A stretch of 64,000 nt of DNA. Source: Psychrobacillus sp. OK032. GTDB lineage: Bacteria > Bacillota > Bacilli > Bacillales_A > Planococcaceae. Made by a program: the position numbers and the translations under genes. Numbering within the stretch: position 1 is the stretch's first letter; every line of letters starts with the position of its first letter. The stretch lies in assembly GCF_900111345.1 (NCBI RefSeq), contig NZ_FOGY01000009.1, positions 124,001 to 188,000 of the forward strand. Direction: 5' to 3'. The notes under the pieces were generated by a model, which was not told the DNA's origin, did not search any database, and saw only the letters and a list, made by a program, of their open reading frames with translations. Below are positions 1-8,380 of this stretch, one piece after another.

Positions 1-97
1 TTCACCATATGTAGATATGGAATTTAAAGGGAAAGTGAAGACGACCATTGTAAATGGTGAGGTTGTTTATGAAAGCGGTAGTTTTCCAAAATCATAA
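1..97 (+). CDS. Allantoinase, C-terminal tail only (cut by window start)
   Basis: Only the last 31 codons are visible, in the frame that starts at base 2 and stops with TAA at 95-97. The tail reads SPYVDMEFKGKVK, then TIVNGEVVYESG. It lines up closely with the end of the complete allantoinase at 8381 (SPYVGMTFKGKVK, then TIVNGEVVFENG), so I infer a third allantoinase-like amidohydrolase directly upstream of the first pucR gene. Metal ligands lie outside the window, so activity cannot be judged. Confidence 0.75.
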   Translation, partial: SPYVDMEFKGKVKTTIVNGEVVYESGSFPKS

Positions 98-192
98 AAG
101 AGTTATTATATTGTGAGTAACATGTAATAAACGGAATACAAAGGGCTGAGGCATTTCTCTGCCCTTTTCTTAGTAGAGAGGAGGAGAGCTAC

Positions 193-1857
193 TTGGAATT
201 TCGTGTTGAAGATGTTTTGAAATTAGCATCATTAAAAAAGGCAGTTGTATTAAGCGGGGAACAATATCTTCATAAAGTCGTCAAAGGTTCAACCATTATG
301 GAAGCCCCAGACATAACTGACTGGTTAATAGGTGGGGAACTAATTTTAACAAGTTTATACCCTATTCGTTTTTTTAACGAGAATGAGCAAAAGCAGTTTA
401 TTGCAAAGTTAGCTGAAAAAGAAGTTAGTGCATTAGTGATTAAAAATCATCGTTTTGTAAAAGAGATTCCCCAGTCCATCATCGATGAAGGGGAAAAGTG
501 TAAGTTGCCGATTATCCAAATTCCTAAAGAAGTCCCATATGTTGACATTCTGTATCCTGTGATGGGAGAAATTTTAAATACTCAAGTAAAAAAACTTCAG
601 TATTATAAAGAAATCCATGACCAGTTTACATCTTTATCGTTGGCTGATGAAAGTCCAGAAAAAATCATTGAGACATTAGAAAAACTAATTGGAAATCCTG
701 TCGCCTTATTTGACCGAAATTTCTCTTGTTTAGCTTCCACACTCCCTTTTCTAACTAATTTCGAAATTGTTGCAAAGAATTATCATTTTGACAAAACAGA
801 AGAGATGAAATTTCCGCATTACCGTCAAGTCGTTAAGTACCTTGAACAAAAAGAGAAAATTGGACACCAAATAGTCGTTCCAATTGAAACGATTAATCAT
901 ATAAAAACTTACCTATTAATTGGTGAAATGAATAAGCCTTTGGAAGAACTTGATTTTATTGCAGTTGAAAATGCTGCAAACTCGCTTTCGCTTGAATTAG
1001 TCAAAAGATTTGCTGTGGCAGAAGTAGACAAACGATTTAAAAATGATTTACTGGAACAATTAATTGAGGGAAAATTACCTTCCAATATTCTTTACCAAGA
1101 TGCCAATTTAATTGGTTGGGATATTGAAGGATCATTTGCAGTTGTTTTATTCAAAATAAGCAAAAACAATGAACTGATCTCTTCGAAACAAGTGAAACGA
1201 GGAATATCCAATGGCAATGAAGAGACATTGCTTCACGAAGCTATTTATCAGTATTTACCAAAAGCGATTATTGGTAGTAAAAGCGGATTAAAAGTGGTGC
1301 TCTGGAAAGTCGAAATAGAGGATAGAGAATGGTTGATCAAAATGAAAGAAAGAGTATCGACTATCTTAGATTTAGTGAAAAAACAAAATAGCGAAATAAT
1401 TATTCAAGTCGGGATAGGAACGCTATCAGAACATATTAATAATATTTCCGAAAGTTATATAAAGGCTCAAGATGCGTTGGAATTTGGAGAGGTTTTAAAT
1501 GGTAAAGAATCCATTACATCTTATTCTGAATTAGGGGTCTTTAGGATGCTGGGCAAGTTCACTAATTCCGAGGAGTTAAAGACTTTTATTCCAGCATCTT
1601 TACAAATACTGCTAGATTATCAGCAGGCAAATAAAACAGATTTGTTAACCACATTAAAAGTTTTTTTACAGTGCAATCAAAATGCGACAAAAGCATCCCA
1701 ACTTCTTTTTATCCACCATAAAACAGTCGTCTATCGTATTGAACGAATCAAGGAAATTACAGGGATGGATTTTGAGAACGCTGAAGAAGTGTTATTAGTT
1801 CAAATTGGATTAAAGATTACCGAACTTCTAGAACGGGAAAAAATCCATAAGTATTGA
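193..1857 (+). CDS. pucR: PucR-family purine catabolism activator (copy 1)
   Basis: A 554-residue protein with the PucR layout: an N-terminal PucR domain (about residues 8-125, with the typical ...APDITDWLIGGELILTSLY opening), a middle GGDEF-like region of the CdaR type, and a C-terminal helix-turn-helix (about 480-545, core NATKASQLLFIHHKTVVYRI). The family activates or represses purine, allantoin or sugar-acid genes in response to pathway intermediates. Translation starts at TTG 193 behind GAGGAGAG. The gene follows an allantoinase tail and precedes ridA and the permease/allantoinase genes, so control of the allantoin island is the likely job. A second, quite different PucR lies at 10095 on the other strand. 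The symbol is by family; orthology to B. subtilis PucR is not proven. Confidence 0.85.
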   Translation: MEFRVEDVLKLASLKKAVVLSGEQYLHKVVKGSTIMEAPDITDWLIGGELILTSLYPIRFFNENEQKQFIAKLAEKEVSALVIKNHRFVKEIPQSIIDEGEKCKLPIIQIPKEVPYVDILYPVMGEILNTQVKKLQYYKEIHDQFTSLSLADESPEKIIETLEKLIGNPVALFDRNFSCLASTLPFLTNFEIVAKNYHFDKTEEMKFPHYRQVVKYLEQKEKIGHQIVVPIETINHIKTYLLIGEMNKPLEELDFIAVENAANSLSLELVKRFAVAEVDKRFKNDLLEQLIEGKLPSNILYQDANLIGWDIEGSFAVVLFKISKNNELISSKQVKRGISNGNEETLLHEAIYQYLPKAIIGSKSGLKVVLWKVEIEDREWLIKMKERVSTILDLVKKQNSEIIIQVGIGTLSEHINNISESYIKAQDALEFGEVLNGKESITSYSELGVFRMLGKFTNSEELKTFIPASLQILLDYQQANKTDLLTTLKVFLQCNQNATKASQLLFIHHKTVVYRIERIKEITGMDFENAEEVLLVQIGLKITELLEREKIHKY

Positions 1858-1859
1858 CT

Positions 1860-2140
1860 TCATTCAGCAGAAACCTCACACTTCTATAAGTGGCGAGATG
1901 AATGTAAAATAGTTAATGCATTCAGTGGAGGGTCAACTCCGGCTGAATTTCAAGGAACTCAGGCTAAGATCGCCGCGTCCTGCGGCAATGCCTGAGTGAC
2001 CAACATCCTGTTGGCCCAAAGCCTCCGGCGGTTGCCACGGATTTTTAATGGTATTTATCGAGCAAGCTCGATAGAATCTGGGCGCACTGTTTTCTGCGAC
2101 GAGCTTGCGTAGGAGTAAATACGCCAAGGCGAATTTGATG
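1860..2140. repeat. GC-rich intergenic repeat, family A, copy 1
   Basis: This geneless stretch is much more GC-rich than its surroundings. Its last part, from about 2040, is nearly identical to 38393-38490: TATCGAGCAAGCTCGATA palindrome, then GCACTGTTTTCTGCGACGAG, then AAATACGCCAAGGCG. The start carries inverted pieces (ATTCAGC near 1863 and GGCTGAAT near 1942) able to form a long hairpin. It ends about 20 bases before the ridA ribosome binding site. An apparent minus-strand reading frame inside it also appears in the 38 kb copy and is a translation of the repeat, not a gene. Confidence 0.8.
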
Positions 2141-2174
2141 TTTTATTATATAAAAAGATTAGGAGTGTTATCAG

Positions 2175-2558
2175 ATGGTAAGAAAGACGTATCGTGCAAA
2201 AAATGTAACAGCATCAGGACCGTATTCACATGCAGTAGAAGCAGATGATTTTATTTTTTTCTCTGGTCAAACAGCAATGAATGCGGAGACAGAAGAAAAT
2301 TTGCAAGGAAATATTGCAGAACAAACAAAACGATGCTTTACTAACTTATTTGAGGTATTAGAAGCAGCAAATCTAACACATGATGATGTTGTTAAAGTAA
2401 ATGTATATCTAACGGATATGAATAATTTTTCTTCTATGAATGAAGTATATAAAACGTATTTCAACGATCCTTATCCAGCTAGGACTTGTGTGGCAGTTTT
2501 AGCATTGCCTTTAGGCGCGGAAGTAGAGATTGAAATGATTGCGAAAAGAAAAGCATAA
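2175..2558 (+). CDS. ridA: RidA/YjgF/UK114-family enamine/imine deaminase
   Basis: A 127-residue protein of the usual RidA length. The family hydrolyses reactive enamine/imine intermediates to keto acids and ammonia. Visible marks are SGPYSHAV near the start, FFSGQT at about 28-33 and the signature block PARTCVAVLALPLGAEVEIE at 101-120, which holds the substrate-carboxylate arginine (Arg103) and the acidic residue near position 118-120. ATG 2175 follows AGGAGTG. It lies between pucR and the permeases and has its own terminator. Its place in an allantoin island may mean that it acts on an imine of that route, but this is inference; RidA copies are also general housekeeping enzymes. Confidence 0.88.
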   Translation: MVRKTYRAKNVTASGPYSHAVEADDFIFFSGQTAMNAETEENLQGNIAEQTKRCFTNLFEVLEAANLTHDDVVKVNVYLTDMNNFSSMNEVYKTYFNDPYPARTCVAVLALPLGAEVEIEMIAKRKA

Positions 2559-2572
2559 GTAATTTTTTTGCA

Positions 2573-2604
2573 AAGCACTGGTATAAATTCCAGTGCTTTT
2601 TCTT
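2573..2604 (+). terminator. Rho-independent terminator after ridA
   Basis: A 9-bp perfect stem AAGCACTGG/CCAGTGCTT with an 8-base loop is followed by TTTTCTTT. Confidence 0.85.
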
Positions 2605-2639
2605 TGCTTAGGAAACTATTAAAAATTTTAGCAACATAA

Positions 2640-2705
2640 GATGTAGCATTTTGTATGTTGAGCGCGATGAGCCATTCCGGCCGCTTGCGCGTACGCTGTG
2701 AAGTC
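2640..2705 (-). repeat. Partial family C repeat (minus orientation)
   Basis: The stretch TGAGCCATTCCGGCCGCTTG followed by CGCGTACGCTGTGAAGTCTC is the reverse complement, with a few differences, of a segment at about 9989-10035. It is therefore an inverted partial copy of the same small repeat, decayed on both sides. Confidence 0.65.
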
Positions 2706-2718
2706 TCATTTGAATAAC

Positions 2719-2842
2719 TTGGACAATCGTATAGAACTTGGACAATCTCACCTTAAAACTGGACAATCCCCTCGAATAGTTGGACAATCTAACATGAAAG
2801 TTGGTCAATCTCTCCCTATAGTTGGACAGTCCTCCCTTCAAG
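2719..2842. repeat. Six tandem copies of a degenerate 21-bp unit
   Basis: The core TTGGACAATC recurs with its GGACAATC part starting at 2721, 2740, 2761, 2782, 2803 and 2824, so the spacing is 19 then four times 21 bases. Between cores lie 11 variable bases. Because 21 is a multiple of three, both strands stay open: the plus strand reads a GQSxxxx heptad (69 codons, 2698-2907) and the minus strand reads LSNxxxx-like heptads (82 codons, 2608-2856). No convincing ribosome binding site precedes either, so I treat this as a DNA or RNA repeat, with a heptad peptide possible but unlikely. Confidence 0.8.
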
Positions 2843-2907
2843 TTCATTTCATACAACCATTAATTGGAATGATGTCGTTTATTTATCGTTATCTCTTTCC
2901 AAATTAA

Positions 2908-3687
2908 CTCGTTCTTTTTAGAGATGCTTGCTTACAACTAATATTTGACCGATCTTATCCATTTGATAGACTTTATTTTTGAGAAATACTACATAAAAAT
3001 CGAATTTATATTGTGTAACTGATTCAATAGCAAACTTTCATGGATTGTAGCGAAAGCGTCCGCCCAGCAGCGGAAATCCCAGCGGACACTTAACAGCACT
3101 ATCTTACGACGTCTTATCCCTATTATGTGTGTCATACCATTCATAGTTCTCATTAGCTATACGGGGGCAGAGACAGGTACTTACTAATGCTTTTTGAAAC
3201 TATCCATTCACTCAAGGCATAGAGAAATATCTTAGGAAACGCATTCATTATATTTTGACTATTCGGTGATGATAACGCTAGAATTTCCGCGCAATTCATT
3301 ATATTAATAGTATTGGAAACAGGAATGGTTGTTCAATGTGTACAAATGATTGTTCAATGGCGTTGTTATTGTAACAATTGTTATGCACTGTATATAGCGA
3401 GCGCTTGTACATTTTGTTTAATAGACATAAAGACCTCCCTAATACATCTATGTATAATAAGTATTGTTCAAAAGAAAACGTTTTCGAGAGATAATAAAGT
3501 TGTAATGTAACTCGAAGTTATTTAACTAATTAAAGTGAAACTGCCTATGTTGGAAAGAATATTACCATTTCCAAATGCTAACACTACTATAGTGTAATAA
3601 TTATATAGGAACAGGTTAAACTTTTATTTATCGTCTAGAGTAAACGTCGCTGTAAAATACATCATACGATAAAAAGGAGCACGGCAT
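2908..3687. other. Long AT-rich intergenic region before the first permease
   Basis: No gene with a credible start and ribosome binding site is seen. At 3048-3098 there is a short GC-rich copy of the family C repeat end (AGCGAAAGCGTCCGC, then AGCGGAAAT, then AGCGGACAC). At 3474-3485 lies a perfect palindrome listed separately. The rest is AT-rich and probably carries the promoter of the permease at 3688. Confidence 0.6.
3474..3485. promoter_or_regulatory. Perfect 12-bp palindrome, cre-like (CcpA) candidate
   Basis: GAAAACGTTTTC is a perfect palindrome and matches the centre of the catabolite-responsive element consensus (TGNAAACGNTNNCA) apart from the outermost bases. It lies about 200 bases before the NCS1 permease start, a position from which carbon-catabolite control could act. 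This is one site seen by eye only. Confidence 0.4.
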
Positions 3688-5085
3688 ATGTCTACAACAA
3701 ATGAAGGTTACGATTCAAAAGTATCACAAGTTGAACTTGCCTCTGGATTGGATGAATCACTACATCCGAATACCGAAAAGGATAGAACCGTTAAGCCAAG
3801 AGACTATGTTTTCATGTGGATGGGCGATGGGGTTAACATAGGAAATATGACGTTAGGGGCAAGTGTAATTATTGCGGGAGTGGCAACGTTAAACGTTTTC
3901 CAAACAATCCTGGCAGCTCTAATCTCAATTGCGATTATTTCAACTGTTTTCGCATTAAATGATCGACTGGGCTATAAATCAGGTATTCCATACGTTGTAC
4001 AGCTTAGAATGTCTTTCGGTACAAAAGGAACAGTTATTTCATCACTATTACGTGGTATACCTGCTATTGTCTGGTACGGTATTCAAAGTTGGATTGGTGG
4101 TACCGCTTTAAATGAATTTGTGAAGATTGTTACGAATGGATCTTTTGATAATATTATTGTTTGTTTTATAGCTCTTCAACTAGTTCAGATTGTTATCTCA
4201 CTATTTGGCTTCCATGCAATTAAATGGGTAGAGACGGTTGCATCTATTGTTTTCATGATAGGACTTATTTATGTGTTTGGAATCCTTGTAACATCATACG
4301 GCACGGAGATTACTCAAACTTGGGTACAAGCAGAAGGCTCATGGGGATTACCGTTCTTCGCGCTTATTATGGTCTTTTTAGGGAATTATGCAGGGATCTT
4401 TGTAAGTGCTGCAGACTATTCCAGAGAGCTGAAAACAGGAATAAGTGATAAGAAGCGCGGAGCATTATACTTTATCCCGATTACTGTCTCATATGGTTTT
4501 GTTATTGTCATTGGTGCAATGTTAGCTGCTGCAACAGGTATAACGAATCCTGCAATAGCACTTCCGGTAGTAATCGAGAATCCTTATATTTCTGCGGGTG
4601 TATCTCTATTTATCGTCATTACAGTAATTGCGACAAACATGGTAGCAAACGTCGTTCCACCAGCGTATGTTATTACATTACTGACAAAATTAAATTATAA
4701 AATTTCTGTAACTATTACAGGATTGCTTGCTCTATGTGCATTCCCTTGGTTGCTTATACAGGAGTCATCAGCTGCAGGTCTAAATATGTTCGTTCTGATT
4801 TATTCCGCATTTTTAGGGCCGGTTATTTCAATTCTGTTGGTTGAATATTATATTTTGAGAAAACAGAGAGTAAATACTGCAGAATTATACAATGAAGAAG
4901 GTTCTTATGCCGGATATAATCCAGCAGGTTTGCTTGCGATGTTAATCGGTGCAGCCGCTGCCTTTATAGAAGTTGAGCTGGCATGGATCATCGGTGTAGT
5001 AGTGGCAGGGACAGCTTACTACCTTCTATCGAAATATGCCTTTAAGGGTTCAAGTTTCAAAAAAGGTACGATTTTCGAGAAGTAA
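3688..5085 (+). CDS. NCS1-family purine/cytosine-type permease
   Basis: A 465-residue integral membrane protein with about twelve hydrophobic segments and the NCS1 opening motif MWMGDGVNIGNMTLGASVI at about residues 44-62. NCS1 permeases import nucleobases, hydantoins or allantoin with a cation. It resembles the cytosine permease (CodB-like) branch more than the PucI branch represented next door at 5401. ATG 3688 has AAAGGAG in front. Its neighbours (PucR, allantoinases, PucI-like permease) point to purine, allantoin or related uptake; the exact substrate cannot be read from the sequence. It has its own terminator, so it is probably transcribed separately. Confidence 0.85.
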   Translation: MSTTNEGYDSKVSQVELASGLDESLHPNTEKDRTVKPRDYVFMWMGDGVNIGNMTLGASVIIAGVATLNVFQTILAALISIAIISTVFALNDRLGYKSGIPYVVQLRMSFGTKGTVISSLLRGIPAIVWYGIQSWIGGTALNEFVKIVTNGSFDNIIVCFIALQLVQIVISLFGFHAIKWVETVASIVFMIGLIYVFGILVTSYGTEITQTWVQAEGSWGLPFFALIMVFLGNYAGIFVSAADYSRELKTGISDKKRGALYFIPITVSYGFVIVIGAMLAAATGITNPAIALPVVIENPYISAGVSLFIVITVIATNMVANVVPPAYVITLLTKLNYKISVTITGLLALCAFPWLLIQESSAAGLNMFVLIYSAFLGPVISILLVEYYILRKQRVNTAELYNEEGSYAGYNPAGLLAMLIGAAAAFIEVELAWIIGVVVAGTAYYLLSKYAFKGSSFKKGTIFEK

Positions 5086-5097
5086 ATATTTTTTCTG

Positions 5098-5142
5098 AAA
5101 ATACCTCATGGAGAATGTATCTTCATGAGGTATTTTCGTTGT
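5098..5142 (+). terminator. Terminator after first NCS1 permease
   Basis: A 12-bp stem AAATACCTCATG/CATGAGGTATTT with a 13-base loop runs into TTTTCGTTGTT. Confidence 0.88.
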
Positions 5143-5222
5143 TAATTTTGCACAATCGTTTGTTTAAAGTGCACGAAATATTCTCCTTCCTTATTCACAA
5201 TAAATAATAGAAGTTGTTTCTT

Positions 5223-5230
5223 TTGGTTAA
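5223..5230 (+). promoter_or_regulatory. Candidate PucR box upstream of allantoin permease
   Basis: TTGGTTAA matches the core of the B. subtilis PucR box (WWWCNTTGGTTAA); the bases just upstream (TTTCTT) place the C one base further away than the consensus. It lies about 170 bases before the start codon at 5401. The same 8-mer recurs upstream of allC at 13676. Confidence 0.5.
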
Positions 5231-5308
5231 CTAGCCTAAAGAAGTGTAACTATTTTTTTTGTACAATAATTGTTGTCCACTATTCGGATATTTCCGATGA
5301 ACCCTATT

Positions 5309-5379
5309 GTTTAATTGAGTTCGAAAACGAAAAGTTTCGTTTCTTAACGAATTAAACAAAAGTGCCAAAGTTAGTGGCA
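5309..5379 (+). promoter_or_regulatory. Hairpin-rich leader of the allantoin permease
   Basis: Arms GTTTAATT (5309-5316) and AATTAAAC (5350-5357) are perfectly complementary. They enclose a second near-perfect inverted pair, GAAAACGAAA / TTTCGTTTC. A further small hairpin, TGCCA/TGGCA (5363-5379), precedes the Shine-Dalgarno AAGGAGGA. This could be a regulator operator or an RNA leader. Confidence 0.45.
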
Positions 5380-5400
5380 TCTAGTAAGGAGGAAGTATTT

Positions 5401-6870
5401 TTGAATCATTTTAATAGAGAAAAAGCGACAGCTGCCGGCTATAGTAATGATGTTTTGCCGACAAAAAAAGGGGATCGAAATTGGGGCATAGGTAATTTTT
5501 TTACCGTTTGGATGGGCGCTGTTCATAACATTCCAAACTATATTGCCATCGGCGGTCTTTTTGCTTTAGGGATGTCAGTTGGTCAAGTCTTTGGGGCTAT
5601 TATGGTTGGCTCTATAATCATTGCGTTAATGCTCGTTCTTAACGGTCATGCAGGATCAAAATATGGATTGCCGTTCGCTATGTTGCTGCGTTTATCATAT
5701 GGACCTAAAGGAGCAATGATTCCTGGAGTTTTAAGGGGAGTTATTTCGGCGATTATGTGGTTCGGATTTCAAACATACGCAGGAAGCCAAGCATTATCAA
5801 TCTTAATTGGAAAGCTTTGGCCGACGTATTTAACGTTAGGCGGAGATTGGAGCTTTTTAGGATTATCATTGCCGGCATTGCTTTCGTTTATGATTTTTTG
5901 GTTATTTAATGTTGCTTTGATATATGGAGGAATGGGGTTCTTAGGGAAATTTACAAATATCCTCTCACCTCTTGTTTACATTGTATTTGGCGGAATGGCA
6001 ATTTGGGCAATTAACTTAGCGGGTGGGATTGGCCCTATTTTAGCTTATACCGGCTCGGGAGTTGCAGGCAATCCAATCATTATCTTCTTTGCCGCTATAA
6101 CAGCCGTGATTGCAGCATGGGCAGCGCCGATTGTAAATGTTTCAGATTTCACAAAGCTAGCGAAATCTACGAAAACGCAAGCAATTGGACAAACTGTCGG
6201 ACTTGTTGTGGCATATCTTTTATTTGCGATTGCGAGTATCTCGATTATTGTCGGATCTGAAATCGCTTTTGGAACACCAATATGGAACGTACTTGATGTT
6301 GTAGCTCGGTTTGACGGGACGTTTGCAATAGCTATTTCTGTTCTTACTCTTTGCTTAACAACATTATCGGTTAACGTTACAGGAAATATTGTACCTGCCG
6401 GTTACCAATTAGCGTCTTTATTTCCAAAAAAACTAACTTTCAAATCCGGTGCAATCCTTGCAGCAATCATAGGGATTCTCACTATGCCATGGAAACTGAT
6501 GGAAAGTGCAACGAGTGTTTTTACTTTCTTAAATGTTGTTGGCGGGATATTAGCTCCGGTTACTGGGATCATGTTAGCTCAATATTTCATCATATCAAAA
6601 ACGAATATTGACTTGAATGCATTATATGATGCGAAAAAGGGAAGGTATCATTATTCAAAAGGTTTCAATGTAAATGCGATTGTAACAACAATTATTGCAG
6701 GCGTCGTTTGTTTGATCGGGAATGTTGTTCCCTTTTTAAAACCGCTTTACGATATGTCCTGGTTTATAGGAATCATTACAGCTTTTATTCTTTACACAGC
6801 GCTTGAATCTGCGCGTTCAAAAAGAACTTTGTTAGATAAAACTCCCGAATTAAATAAGGAGAATAGTTAA
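5401..6870 (+). CDS. pucI: Allantoin permease, PucI-like NCS1 transporter
   Basis: A 489-residue membrane protein with about twelve hydrophobic segments, close in length and motif order to B. subtilis PucI (490 residues): VWMGAVHNIPNYIAIGG near the N terminus, LNGHAGSKYGLPFAMLLR, VPAGYQLAS, and PWKLMESATSVFTFL. PucI imports allantoin. I place the start at TTG 5401 because AAGGAGGA lies 7 bases before it; the longer frame from GTG 5362 has no ribosome binding site and overlaps a hairpin. The allantoinase gene follows 79 bases downstream without an obvious terminator, so permease and allantoinases are likely co-transcribed. Confidence 0.9.
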   Translation: MNHFNREKATAAGYSNDVLPTKKGDRNWGIGNFFTVWMGAVHNIPNYIAIGGLFALGMSVGQVFGAIMVGSIIIALMLVLNGHAGSKYGLPFAMLLRLSYGPKGAMIPGVLRGVISAIMWFGFQTYAGSQALSILIGKLWPTYLTLGGDWSFLGLSLPALLSFMIFWLFNVALIYGGMGFLGKFTNILSPLVYIVFGGMAIWAINLAGGIGPILAYTGSGVAGNPIIIFFAAITAVIAAWAAPIVNVSDFTKLAKSTKTQAIGQTVGLVVAYLLFAIASISIIVGSEIAFGTPIWNVLDVVARFDGTFAIAISVLTLCLTTLSVNVTGNIVPAGYQLASLFPKKLTFKSGAILAAIIGILTMPWKLMESATSVFTFLNVVGGILAPVTGIMLAQYFIISKTNIDLNALYDAKKGRYHYSKGFNVNAIVTTIIAGVVCLIGNVVPFLKPLYDMSWFIGIITAFILYTALESARSKRTLLDKTPELNKENS

Positions 6871-6878
6871 CTAAAGAT

Positions 6879-6902
6879 GTGGTCAAACAAATGTTTGGTC
6901 AA
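6879..6902 (+). promoter_or_regulatory. Direct repeat resembling PucR half-sites
   Basis: GTGGTCAAA (from 6879) and TTTGGTCAAA (from 6894) are direct repeats in the gap between permease and allantoinase. They resemble the TTGGTTAA PucR core with C for T. A single TTGGTCA also occurs at 11850 between the second pucR and the YbbY-like gene. The call is weak and rests on pattern only. Confidence 0.3.
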
Positions 6903-6949
6903 AAAAATGGTAAGTTAAAATTTTTTTGATAGTTGAGAGGGGAATTCAA

Positions 6950-8305
6950 ATGGTATTTGATTTAGTTATTAAAGGCGGAAATGTAGTATTGCGTGATGGT
7001 GTTTACAAAGTGGATATCGGGATTAAAGATGAAAAGATATCTTGCATTGCGGAACAAATTACGGATGATGCAAAAGAGGTAATCGATGCAACTGGACAAT
7101 ATGTTATGCCAGGAATGATCGATACACATGTCCACATTAGCGAACCTGGACGTACAGAGTGGGAAGGTTTCGAAACGGGCTCGAAATCGCTAGCTGCTGG
7201 AGGAACGACTAGCTATGTGGAAATGCCGCTAAATGCCTTGCCAGCAACAATCAATAAAAAAGCGTTAGATTTAAAGCTAGAAGCAGCTTTTAACCAAAAC
7301 TACGTTGACTACGCATTTTACGGCGGACTAGTACCGGAAAACCTGGACAATCTAAAAGAATTAGCTGACGCTGGCGTTCTTGCTTTCAAATGCTTCTTAT
7401 CCGATATTACAAGTGATATTCCAGAAGATTTCATAAATGTGGATGATTTCACATTATACAAAGGTATGCAAAAGTTAGCTGAGTTGGATCAAATCCTATG
7501 TATCCATGCGGAAAACGCGTCTGTTACGTCTGGACTTTCTAAAGAATTTGCGAGAGAAGGCAAAAACTCTGGAGTAGAATATGCGGAATCACGTCCTATT
7601 TTTACAGAGGTGGAAGCTGTCAGCCGTGCGATTCTTTTTGCTAAAGAGACTGGTTGTAAATTGCATCTTGTTCATATTAGTACTTCAGAGGCAATACAGA
7701 CAATCTTGAAAGCACGTGCAGAAGGTGTAGATGTAACGGTTGAATCATGCCCTCATTATTTTGCATTTACTGCCGAGCAAGTGGATGAAATTGGCCCAAG
7801 AGCAAAATGTCAACCTCCAATCAGAAAAGCAGAAGATCAAGCAAAATTATGGGACGAGCTGCTGAATGGAAATATTGACTGGCTAACATCTGACCATTCG
7901 CCTTGTACTGAAGACTTAAAGCAAGGAAACCTTTGGGAAGCTTGGGGCGGAATTAGCGGTGCGCAAAACAACGTCGATCTTATGTTTGACCTGGCTGTTA
8001 AACAACGTGGATTAGCCGTTCATAAATTTGTCGACTTAATTGCAACGAATCCAGCTGAACGTTTCAACATTACCCATAAAGGTGAAATTGCCGTTTCAAA
8101 AGATGCTGATATCATTTTAGTAGACCCTAACCAGTCATATACGGTTAAAAGAGAAGACCTTTACTACAAAAACAAACATAGTGCATATGAAGGTAGAAAA
8201 ATTGACTGCCGCGTAACAAAAACAATCGTTCGCGGAAATGTAGTATTTGATTTAGAAAATGGAATCGTCGGAGAACCGGTTGGAAAGTTAATTTCTGCTA
8301 ACTAA
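6950..8305 (+). CDS. allB: Allantoinase (paralog 1)
   Basis: A 451-residue cyclic amidohydrolase that opens the allantoin ring to allantoate. All binuclear metal ligands are present: His60 and His62 (DTHVH), the lysine to be carboxylated Lys147 (AFKCF), His186 (CIHAEN), His242 (LVHIST) and Asp315 (TSDHSP), at the same numbers as in characterised bacterial allantoinases. The family block EPGRTEWEGFETGSKSLAAGG is present. It has HVHISEP where the other copy has HVHFNEP, and EMPLNALPAT instead of DMPLNSTPPT, so its substrate preference may differ slightly (another hydantoin is possible). The start is ATG 6950 behind GAGAGGGGAA; an upstream in-frame start is not preceded by one. The gene follows the PucI-like permease. 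Confidence 0.9.
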   Translation: MVFDLVIKGGNVVLRDGVYKVDIGIKDEKISCIAEQITDDAKEVIDATGQYVMPGMIDTHVHISEPGRTEWEGFETGSKSLAAGGTTSYVEMPLNALPATINKKALDLKLEAAFNQNYVDYAFYGGLVPENLDNLKELADAGVLAFKCFLSDITSDIPEDFINVDDFTLYKGMQKLAELDQILCIHAENASVTSGLSKEFAREGKNSGVEYAESRPIFTEVEAVSRAILFAKETGCKLHLVHISTSEAIQTILKARAEGVDVTVESCPHYFAFTAEQVDEIGPRAKCQPPIRKAEDQAKLWDELLNGNIDWLTSDHSPCTEDLKQGNLWEAWGGISGAQNNVDLMFDLAVKQRGLAVHKFVDLIATNPAERFNITHKGEIAVSKDADIILVDPNQSYTVKREDLYYKNKHSAYEGRKIDCRVTKTIVRGNVVFDLENGIVGEPVGKLISAN

Positions 8306-8313
8306 TTGGTTCA

Positions 8314-8352
8314 TTCAATCCCTTTGTCATTGTCAATTCCGGCAATGGCAAA
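8314..8352 (+). promoter_or_regulatory. Intercistronic hairpin between two allantoinases
   Basis: TCCCTTTGTCATTG pairs with CAATGGCAAAGGGA (one G-U pair). No T-run follows, and the ribosome binding site GGAGG of the next gene comes shortly after. It looks like an mRNA-stabilising or processing stem rather than a terminator. Confidence 0.55.
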
Positions 8353-8380
8353 GGGACATATATACTTGGAGGTATGAAAG

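Noticed and set aside
1933-2127. Minus-strand frame starting MAYLLLRKLVAENSAP
   Set aside because: The same peptide start recurs at 38293-38475 because both lie in the repeat family; no ribosome binding site and no other support.
2719-2842. CRISPR-like array
   Set aside because: Units are 21 bp tandem with no constant repeat/unique spacer division and no cas genes.
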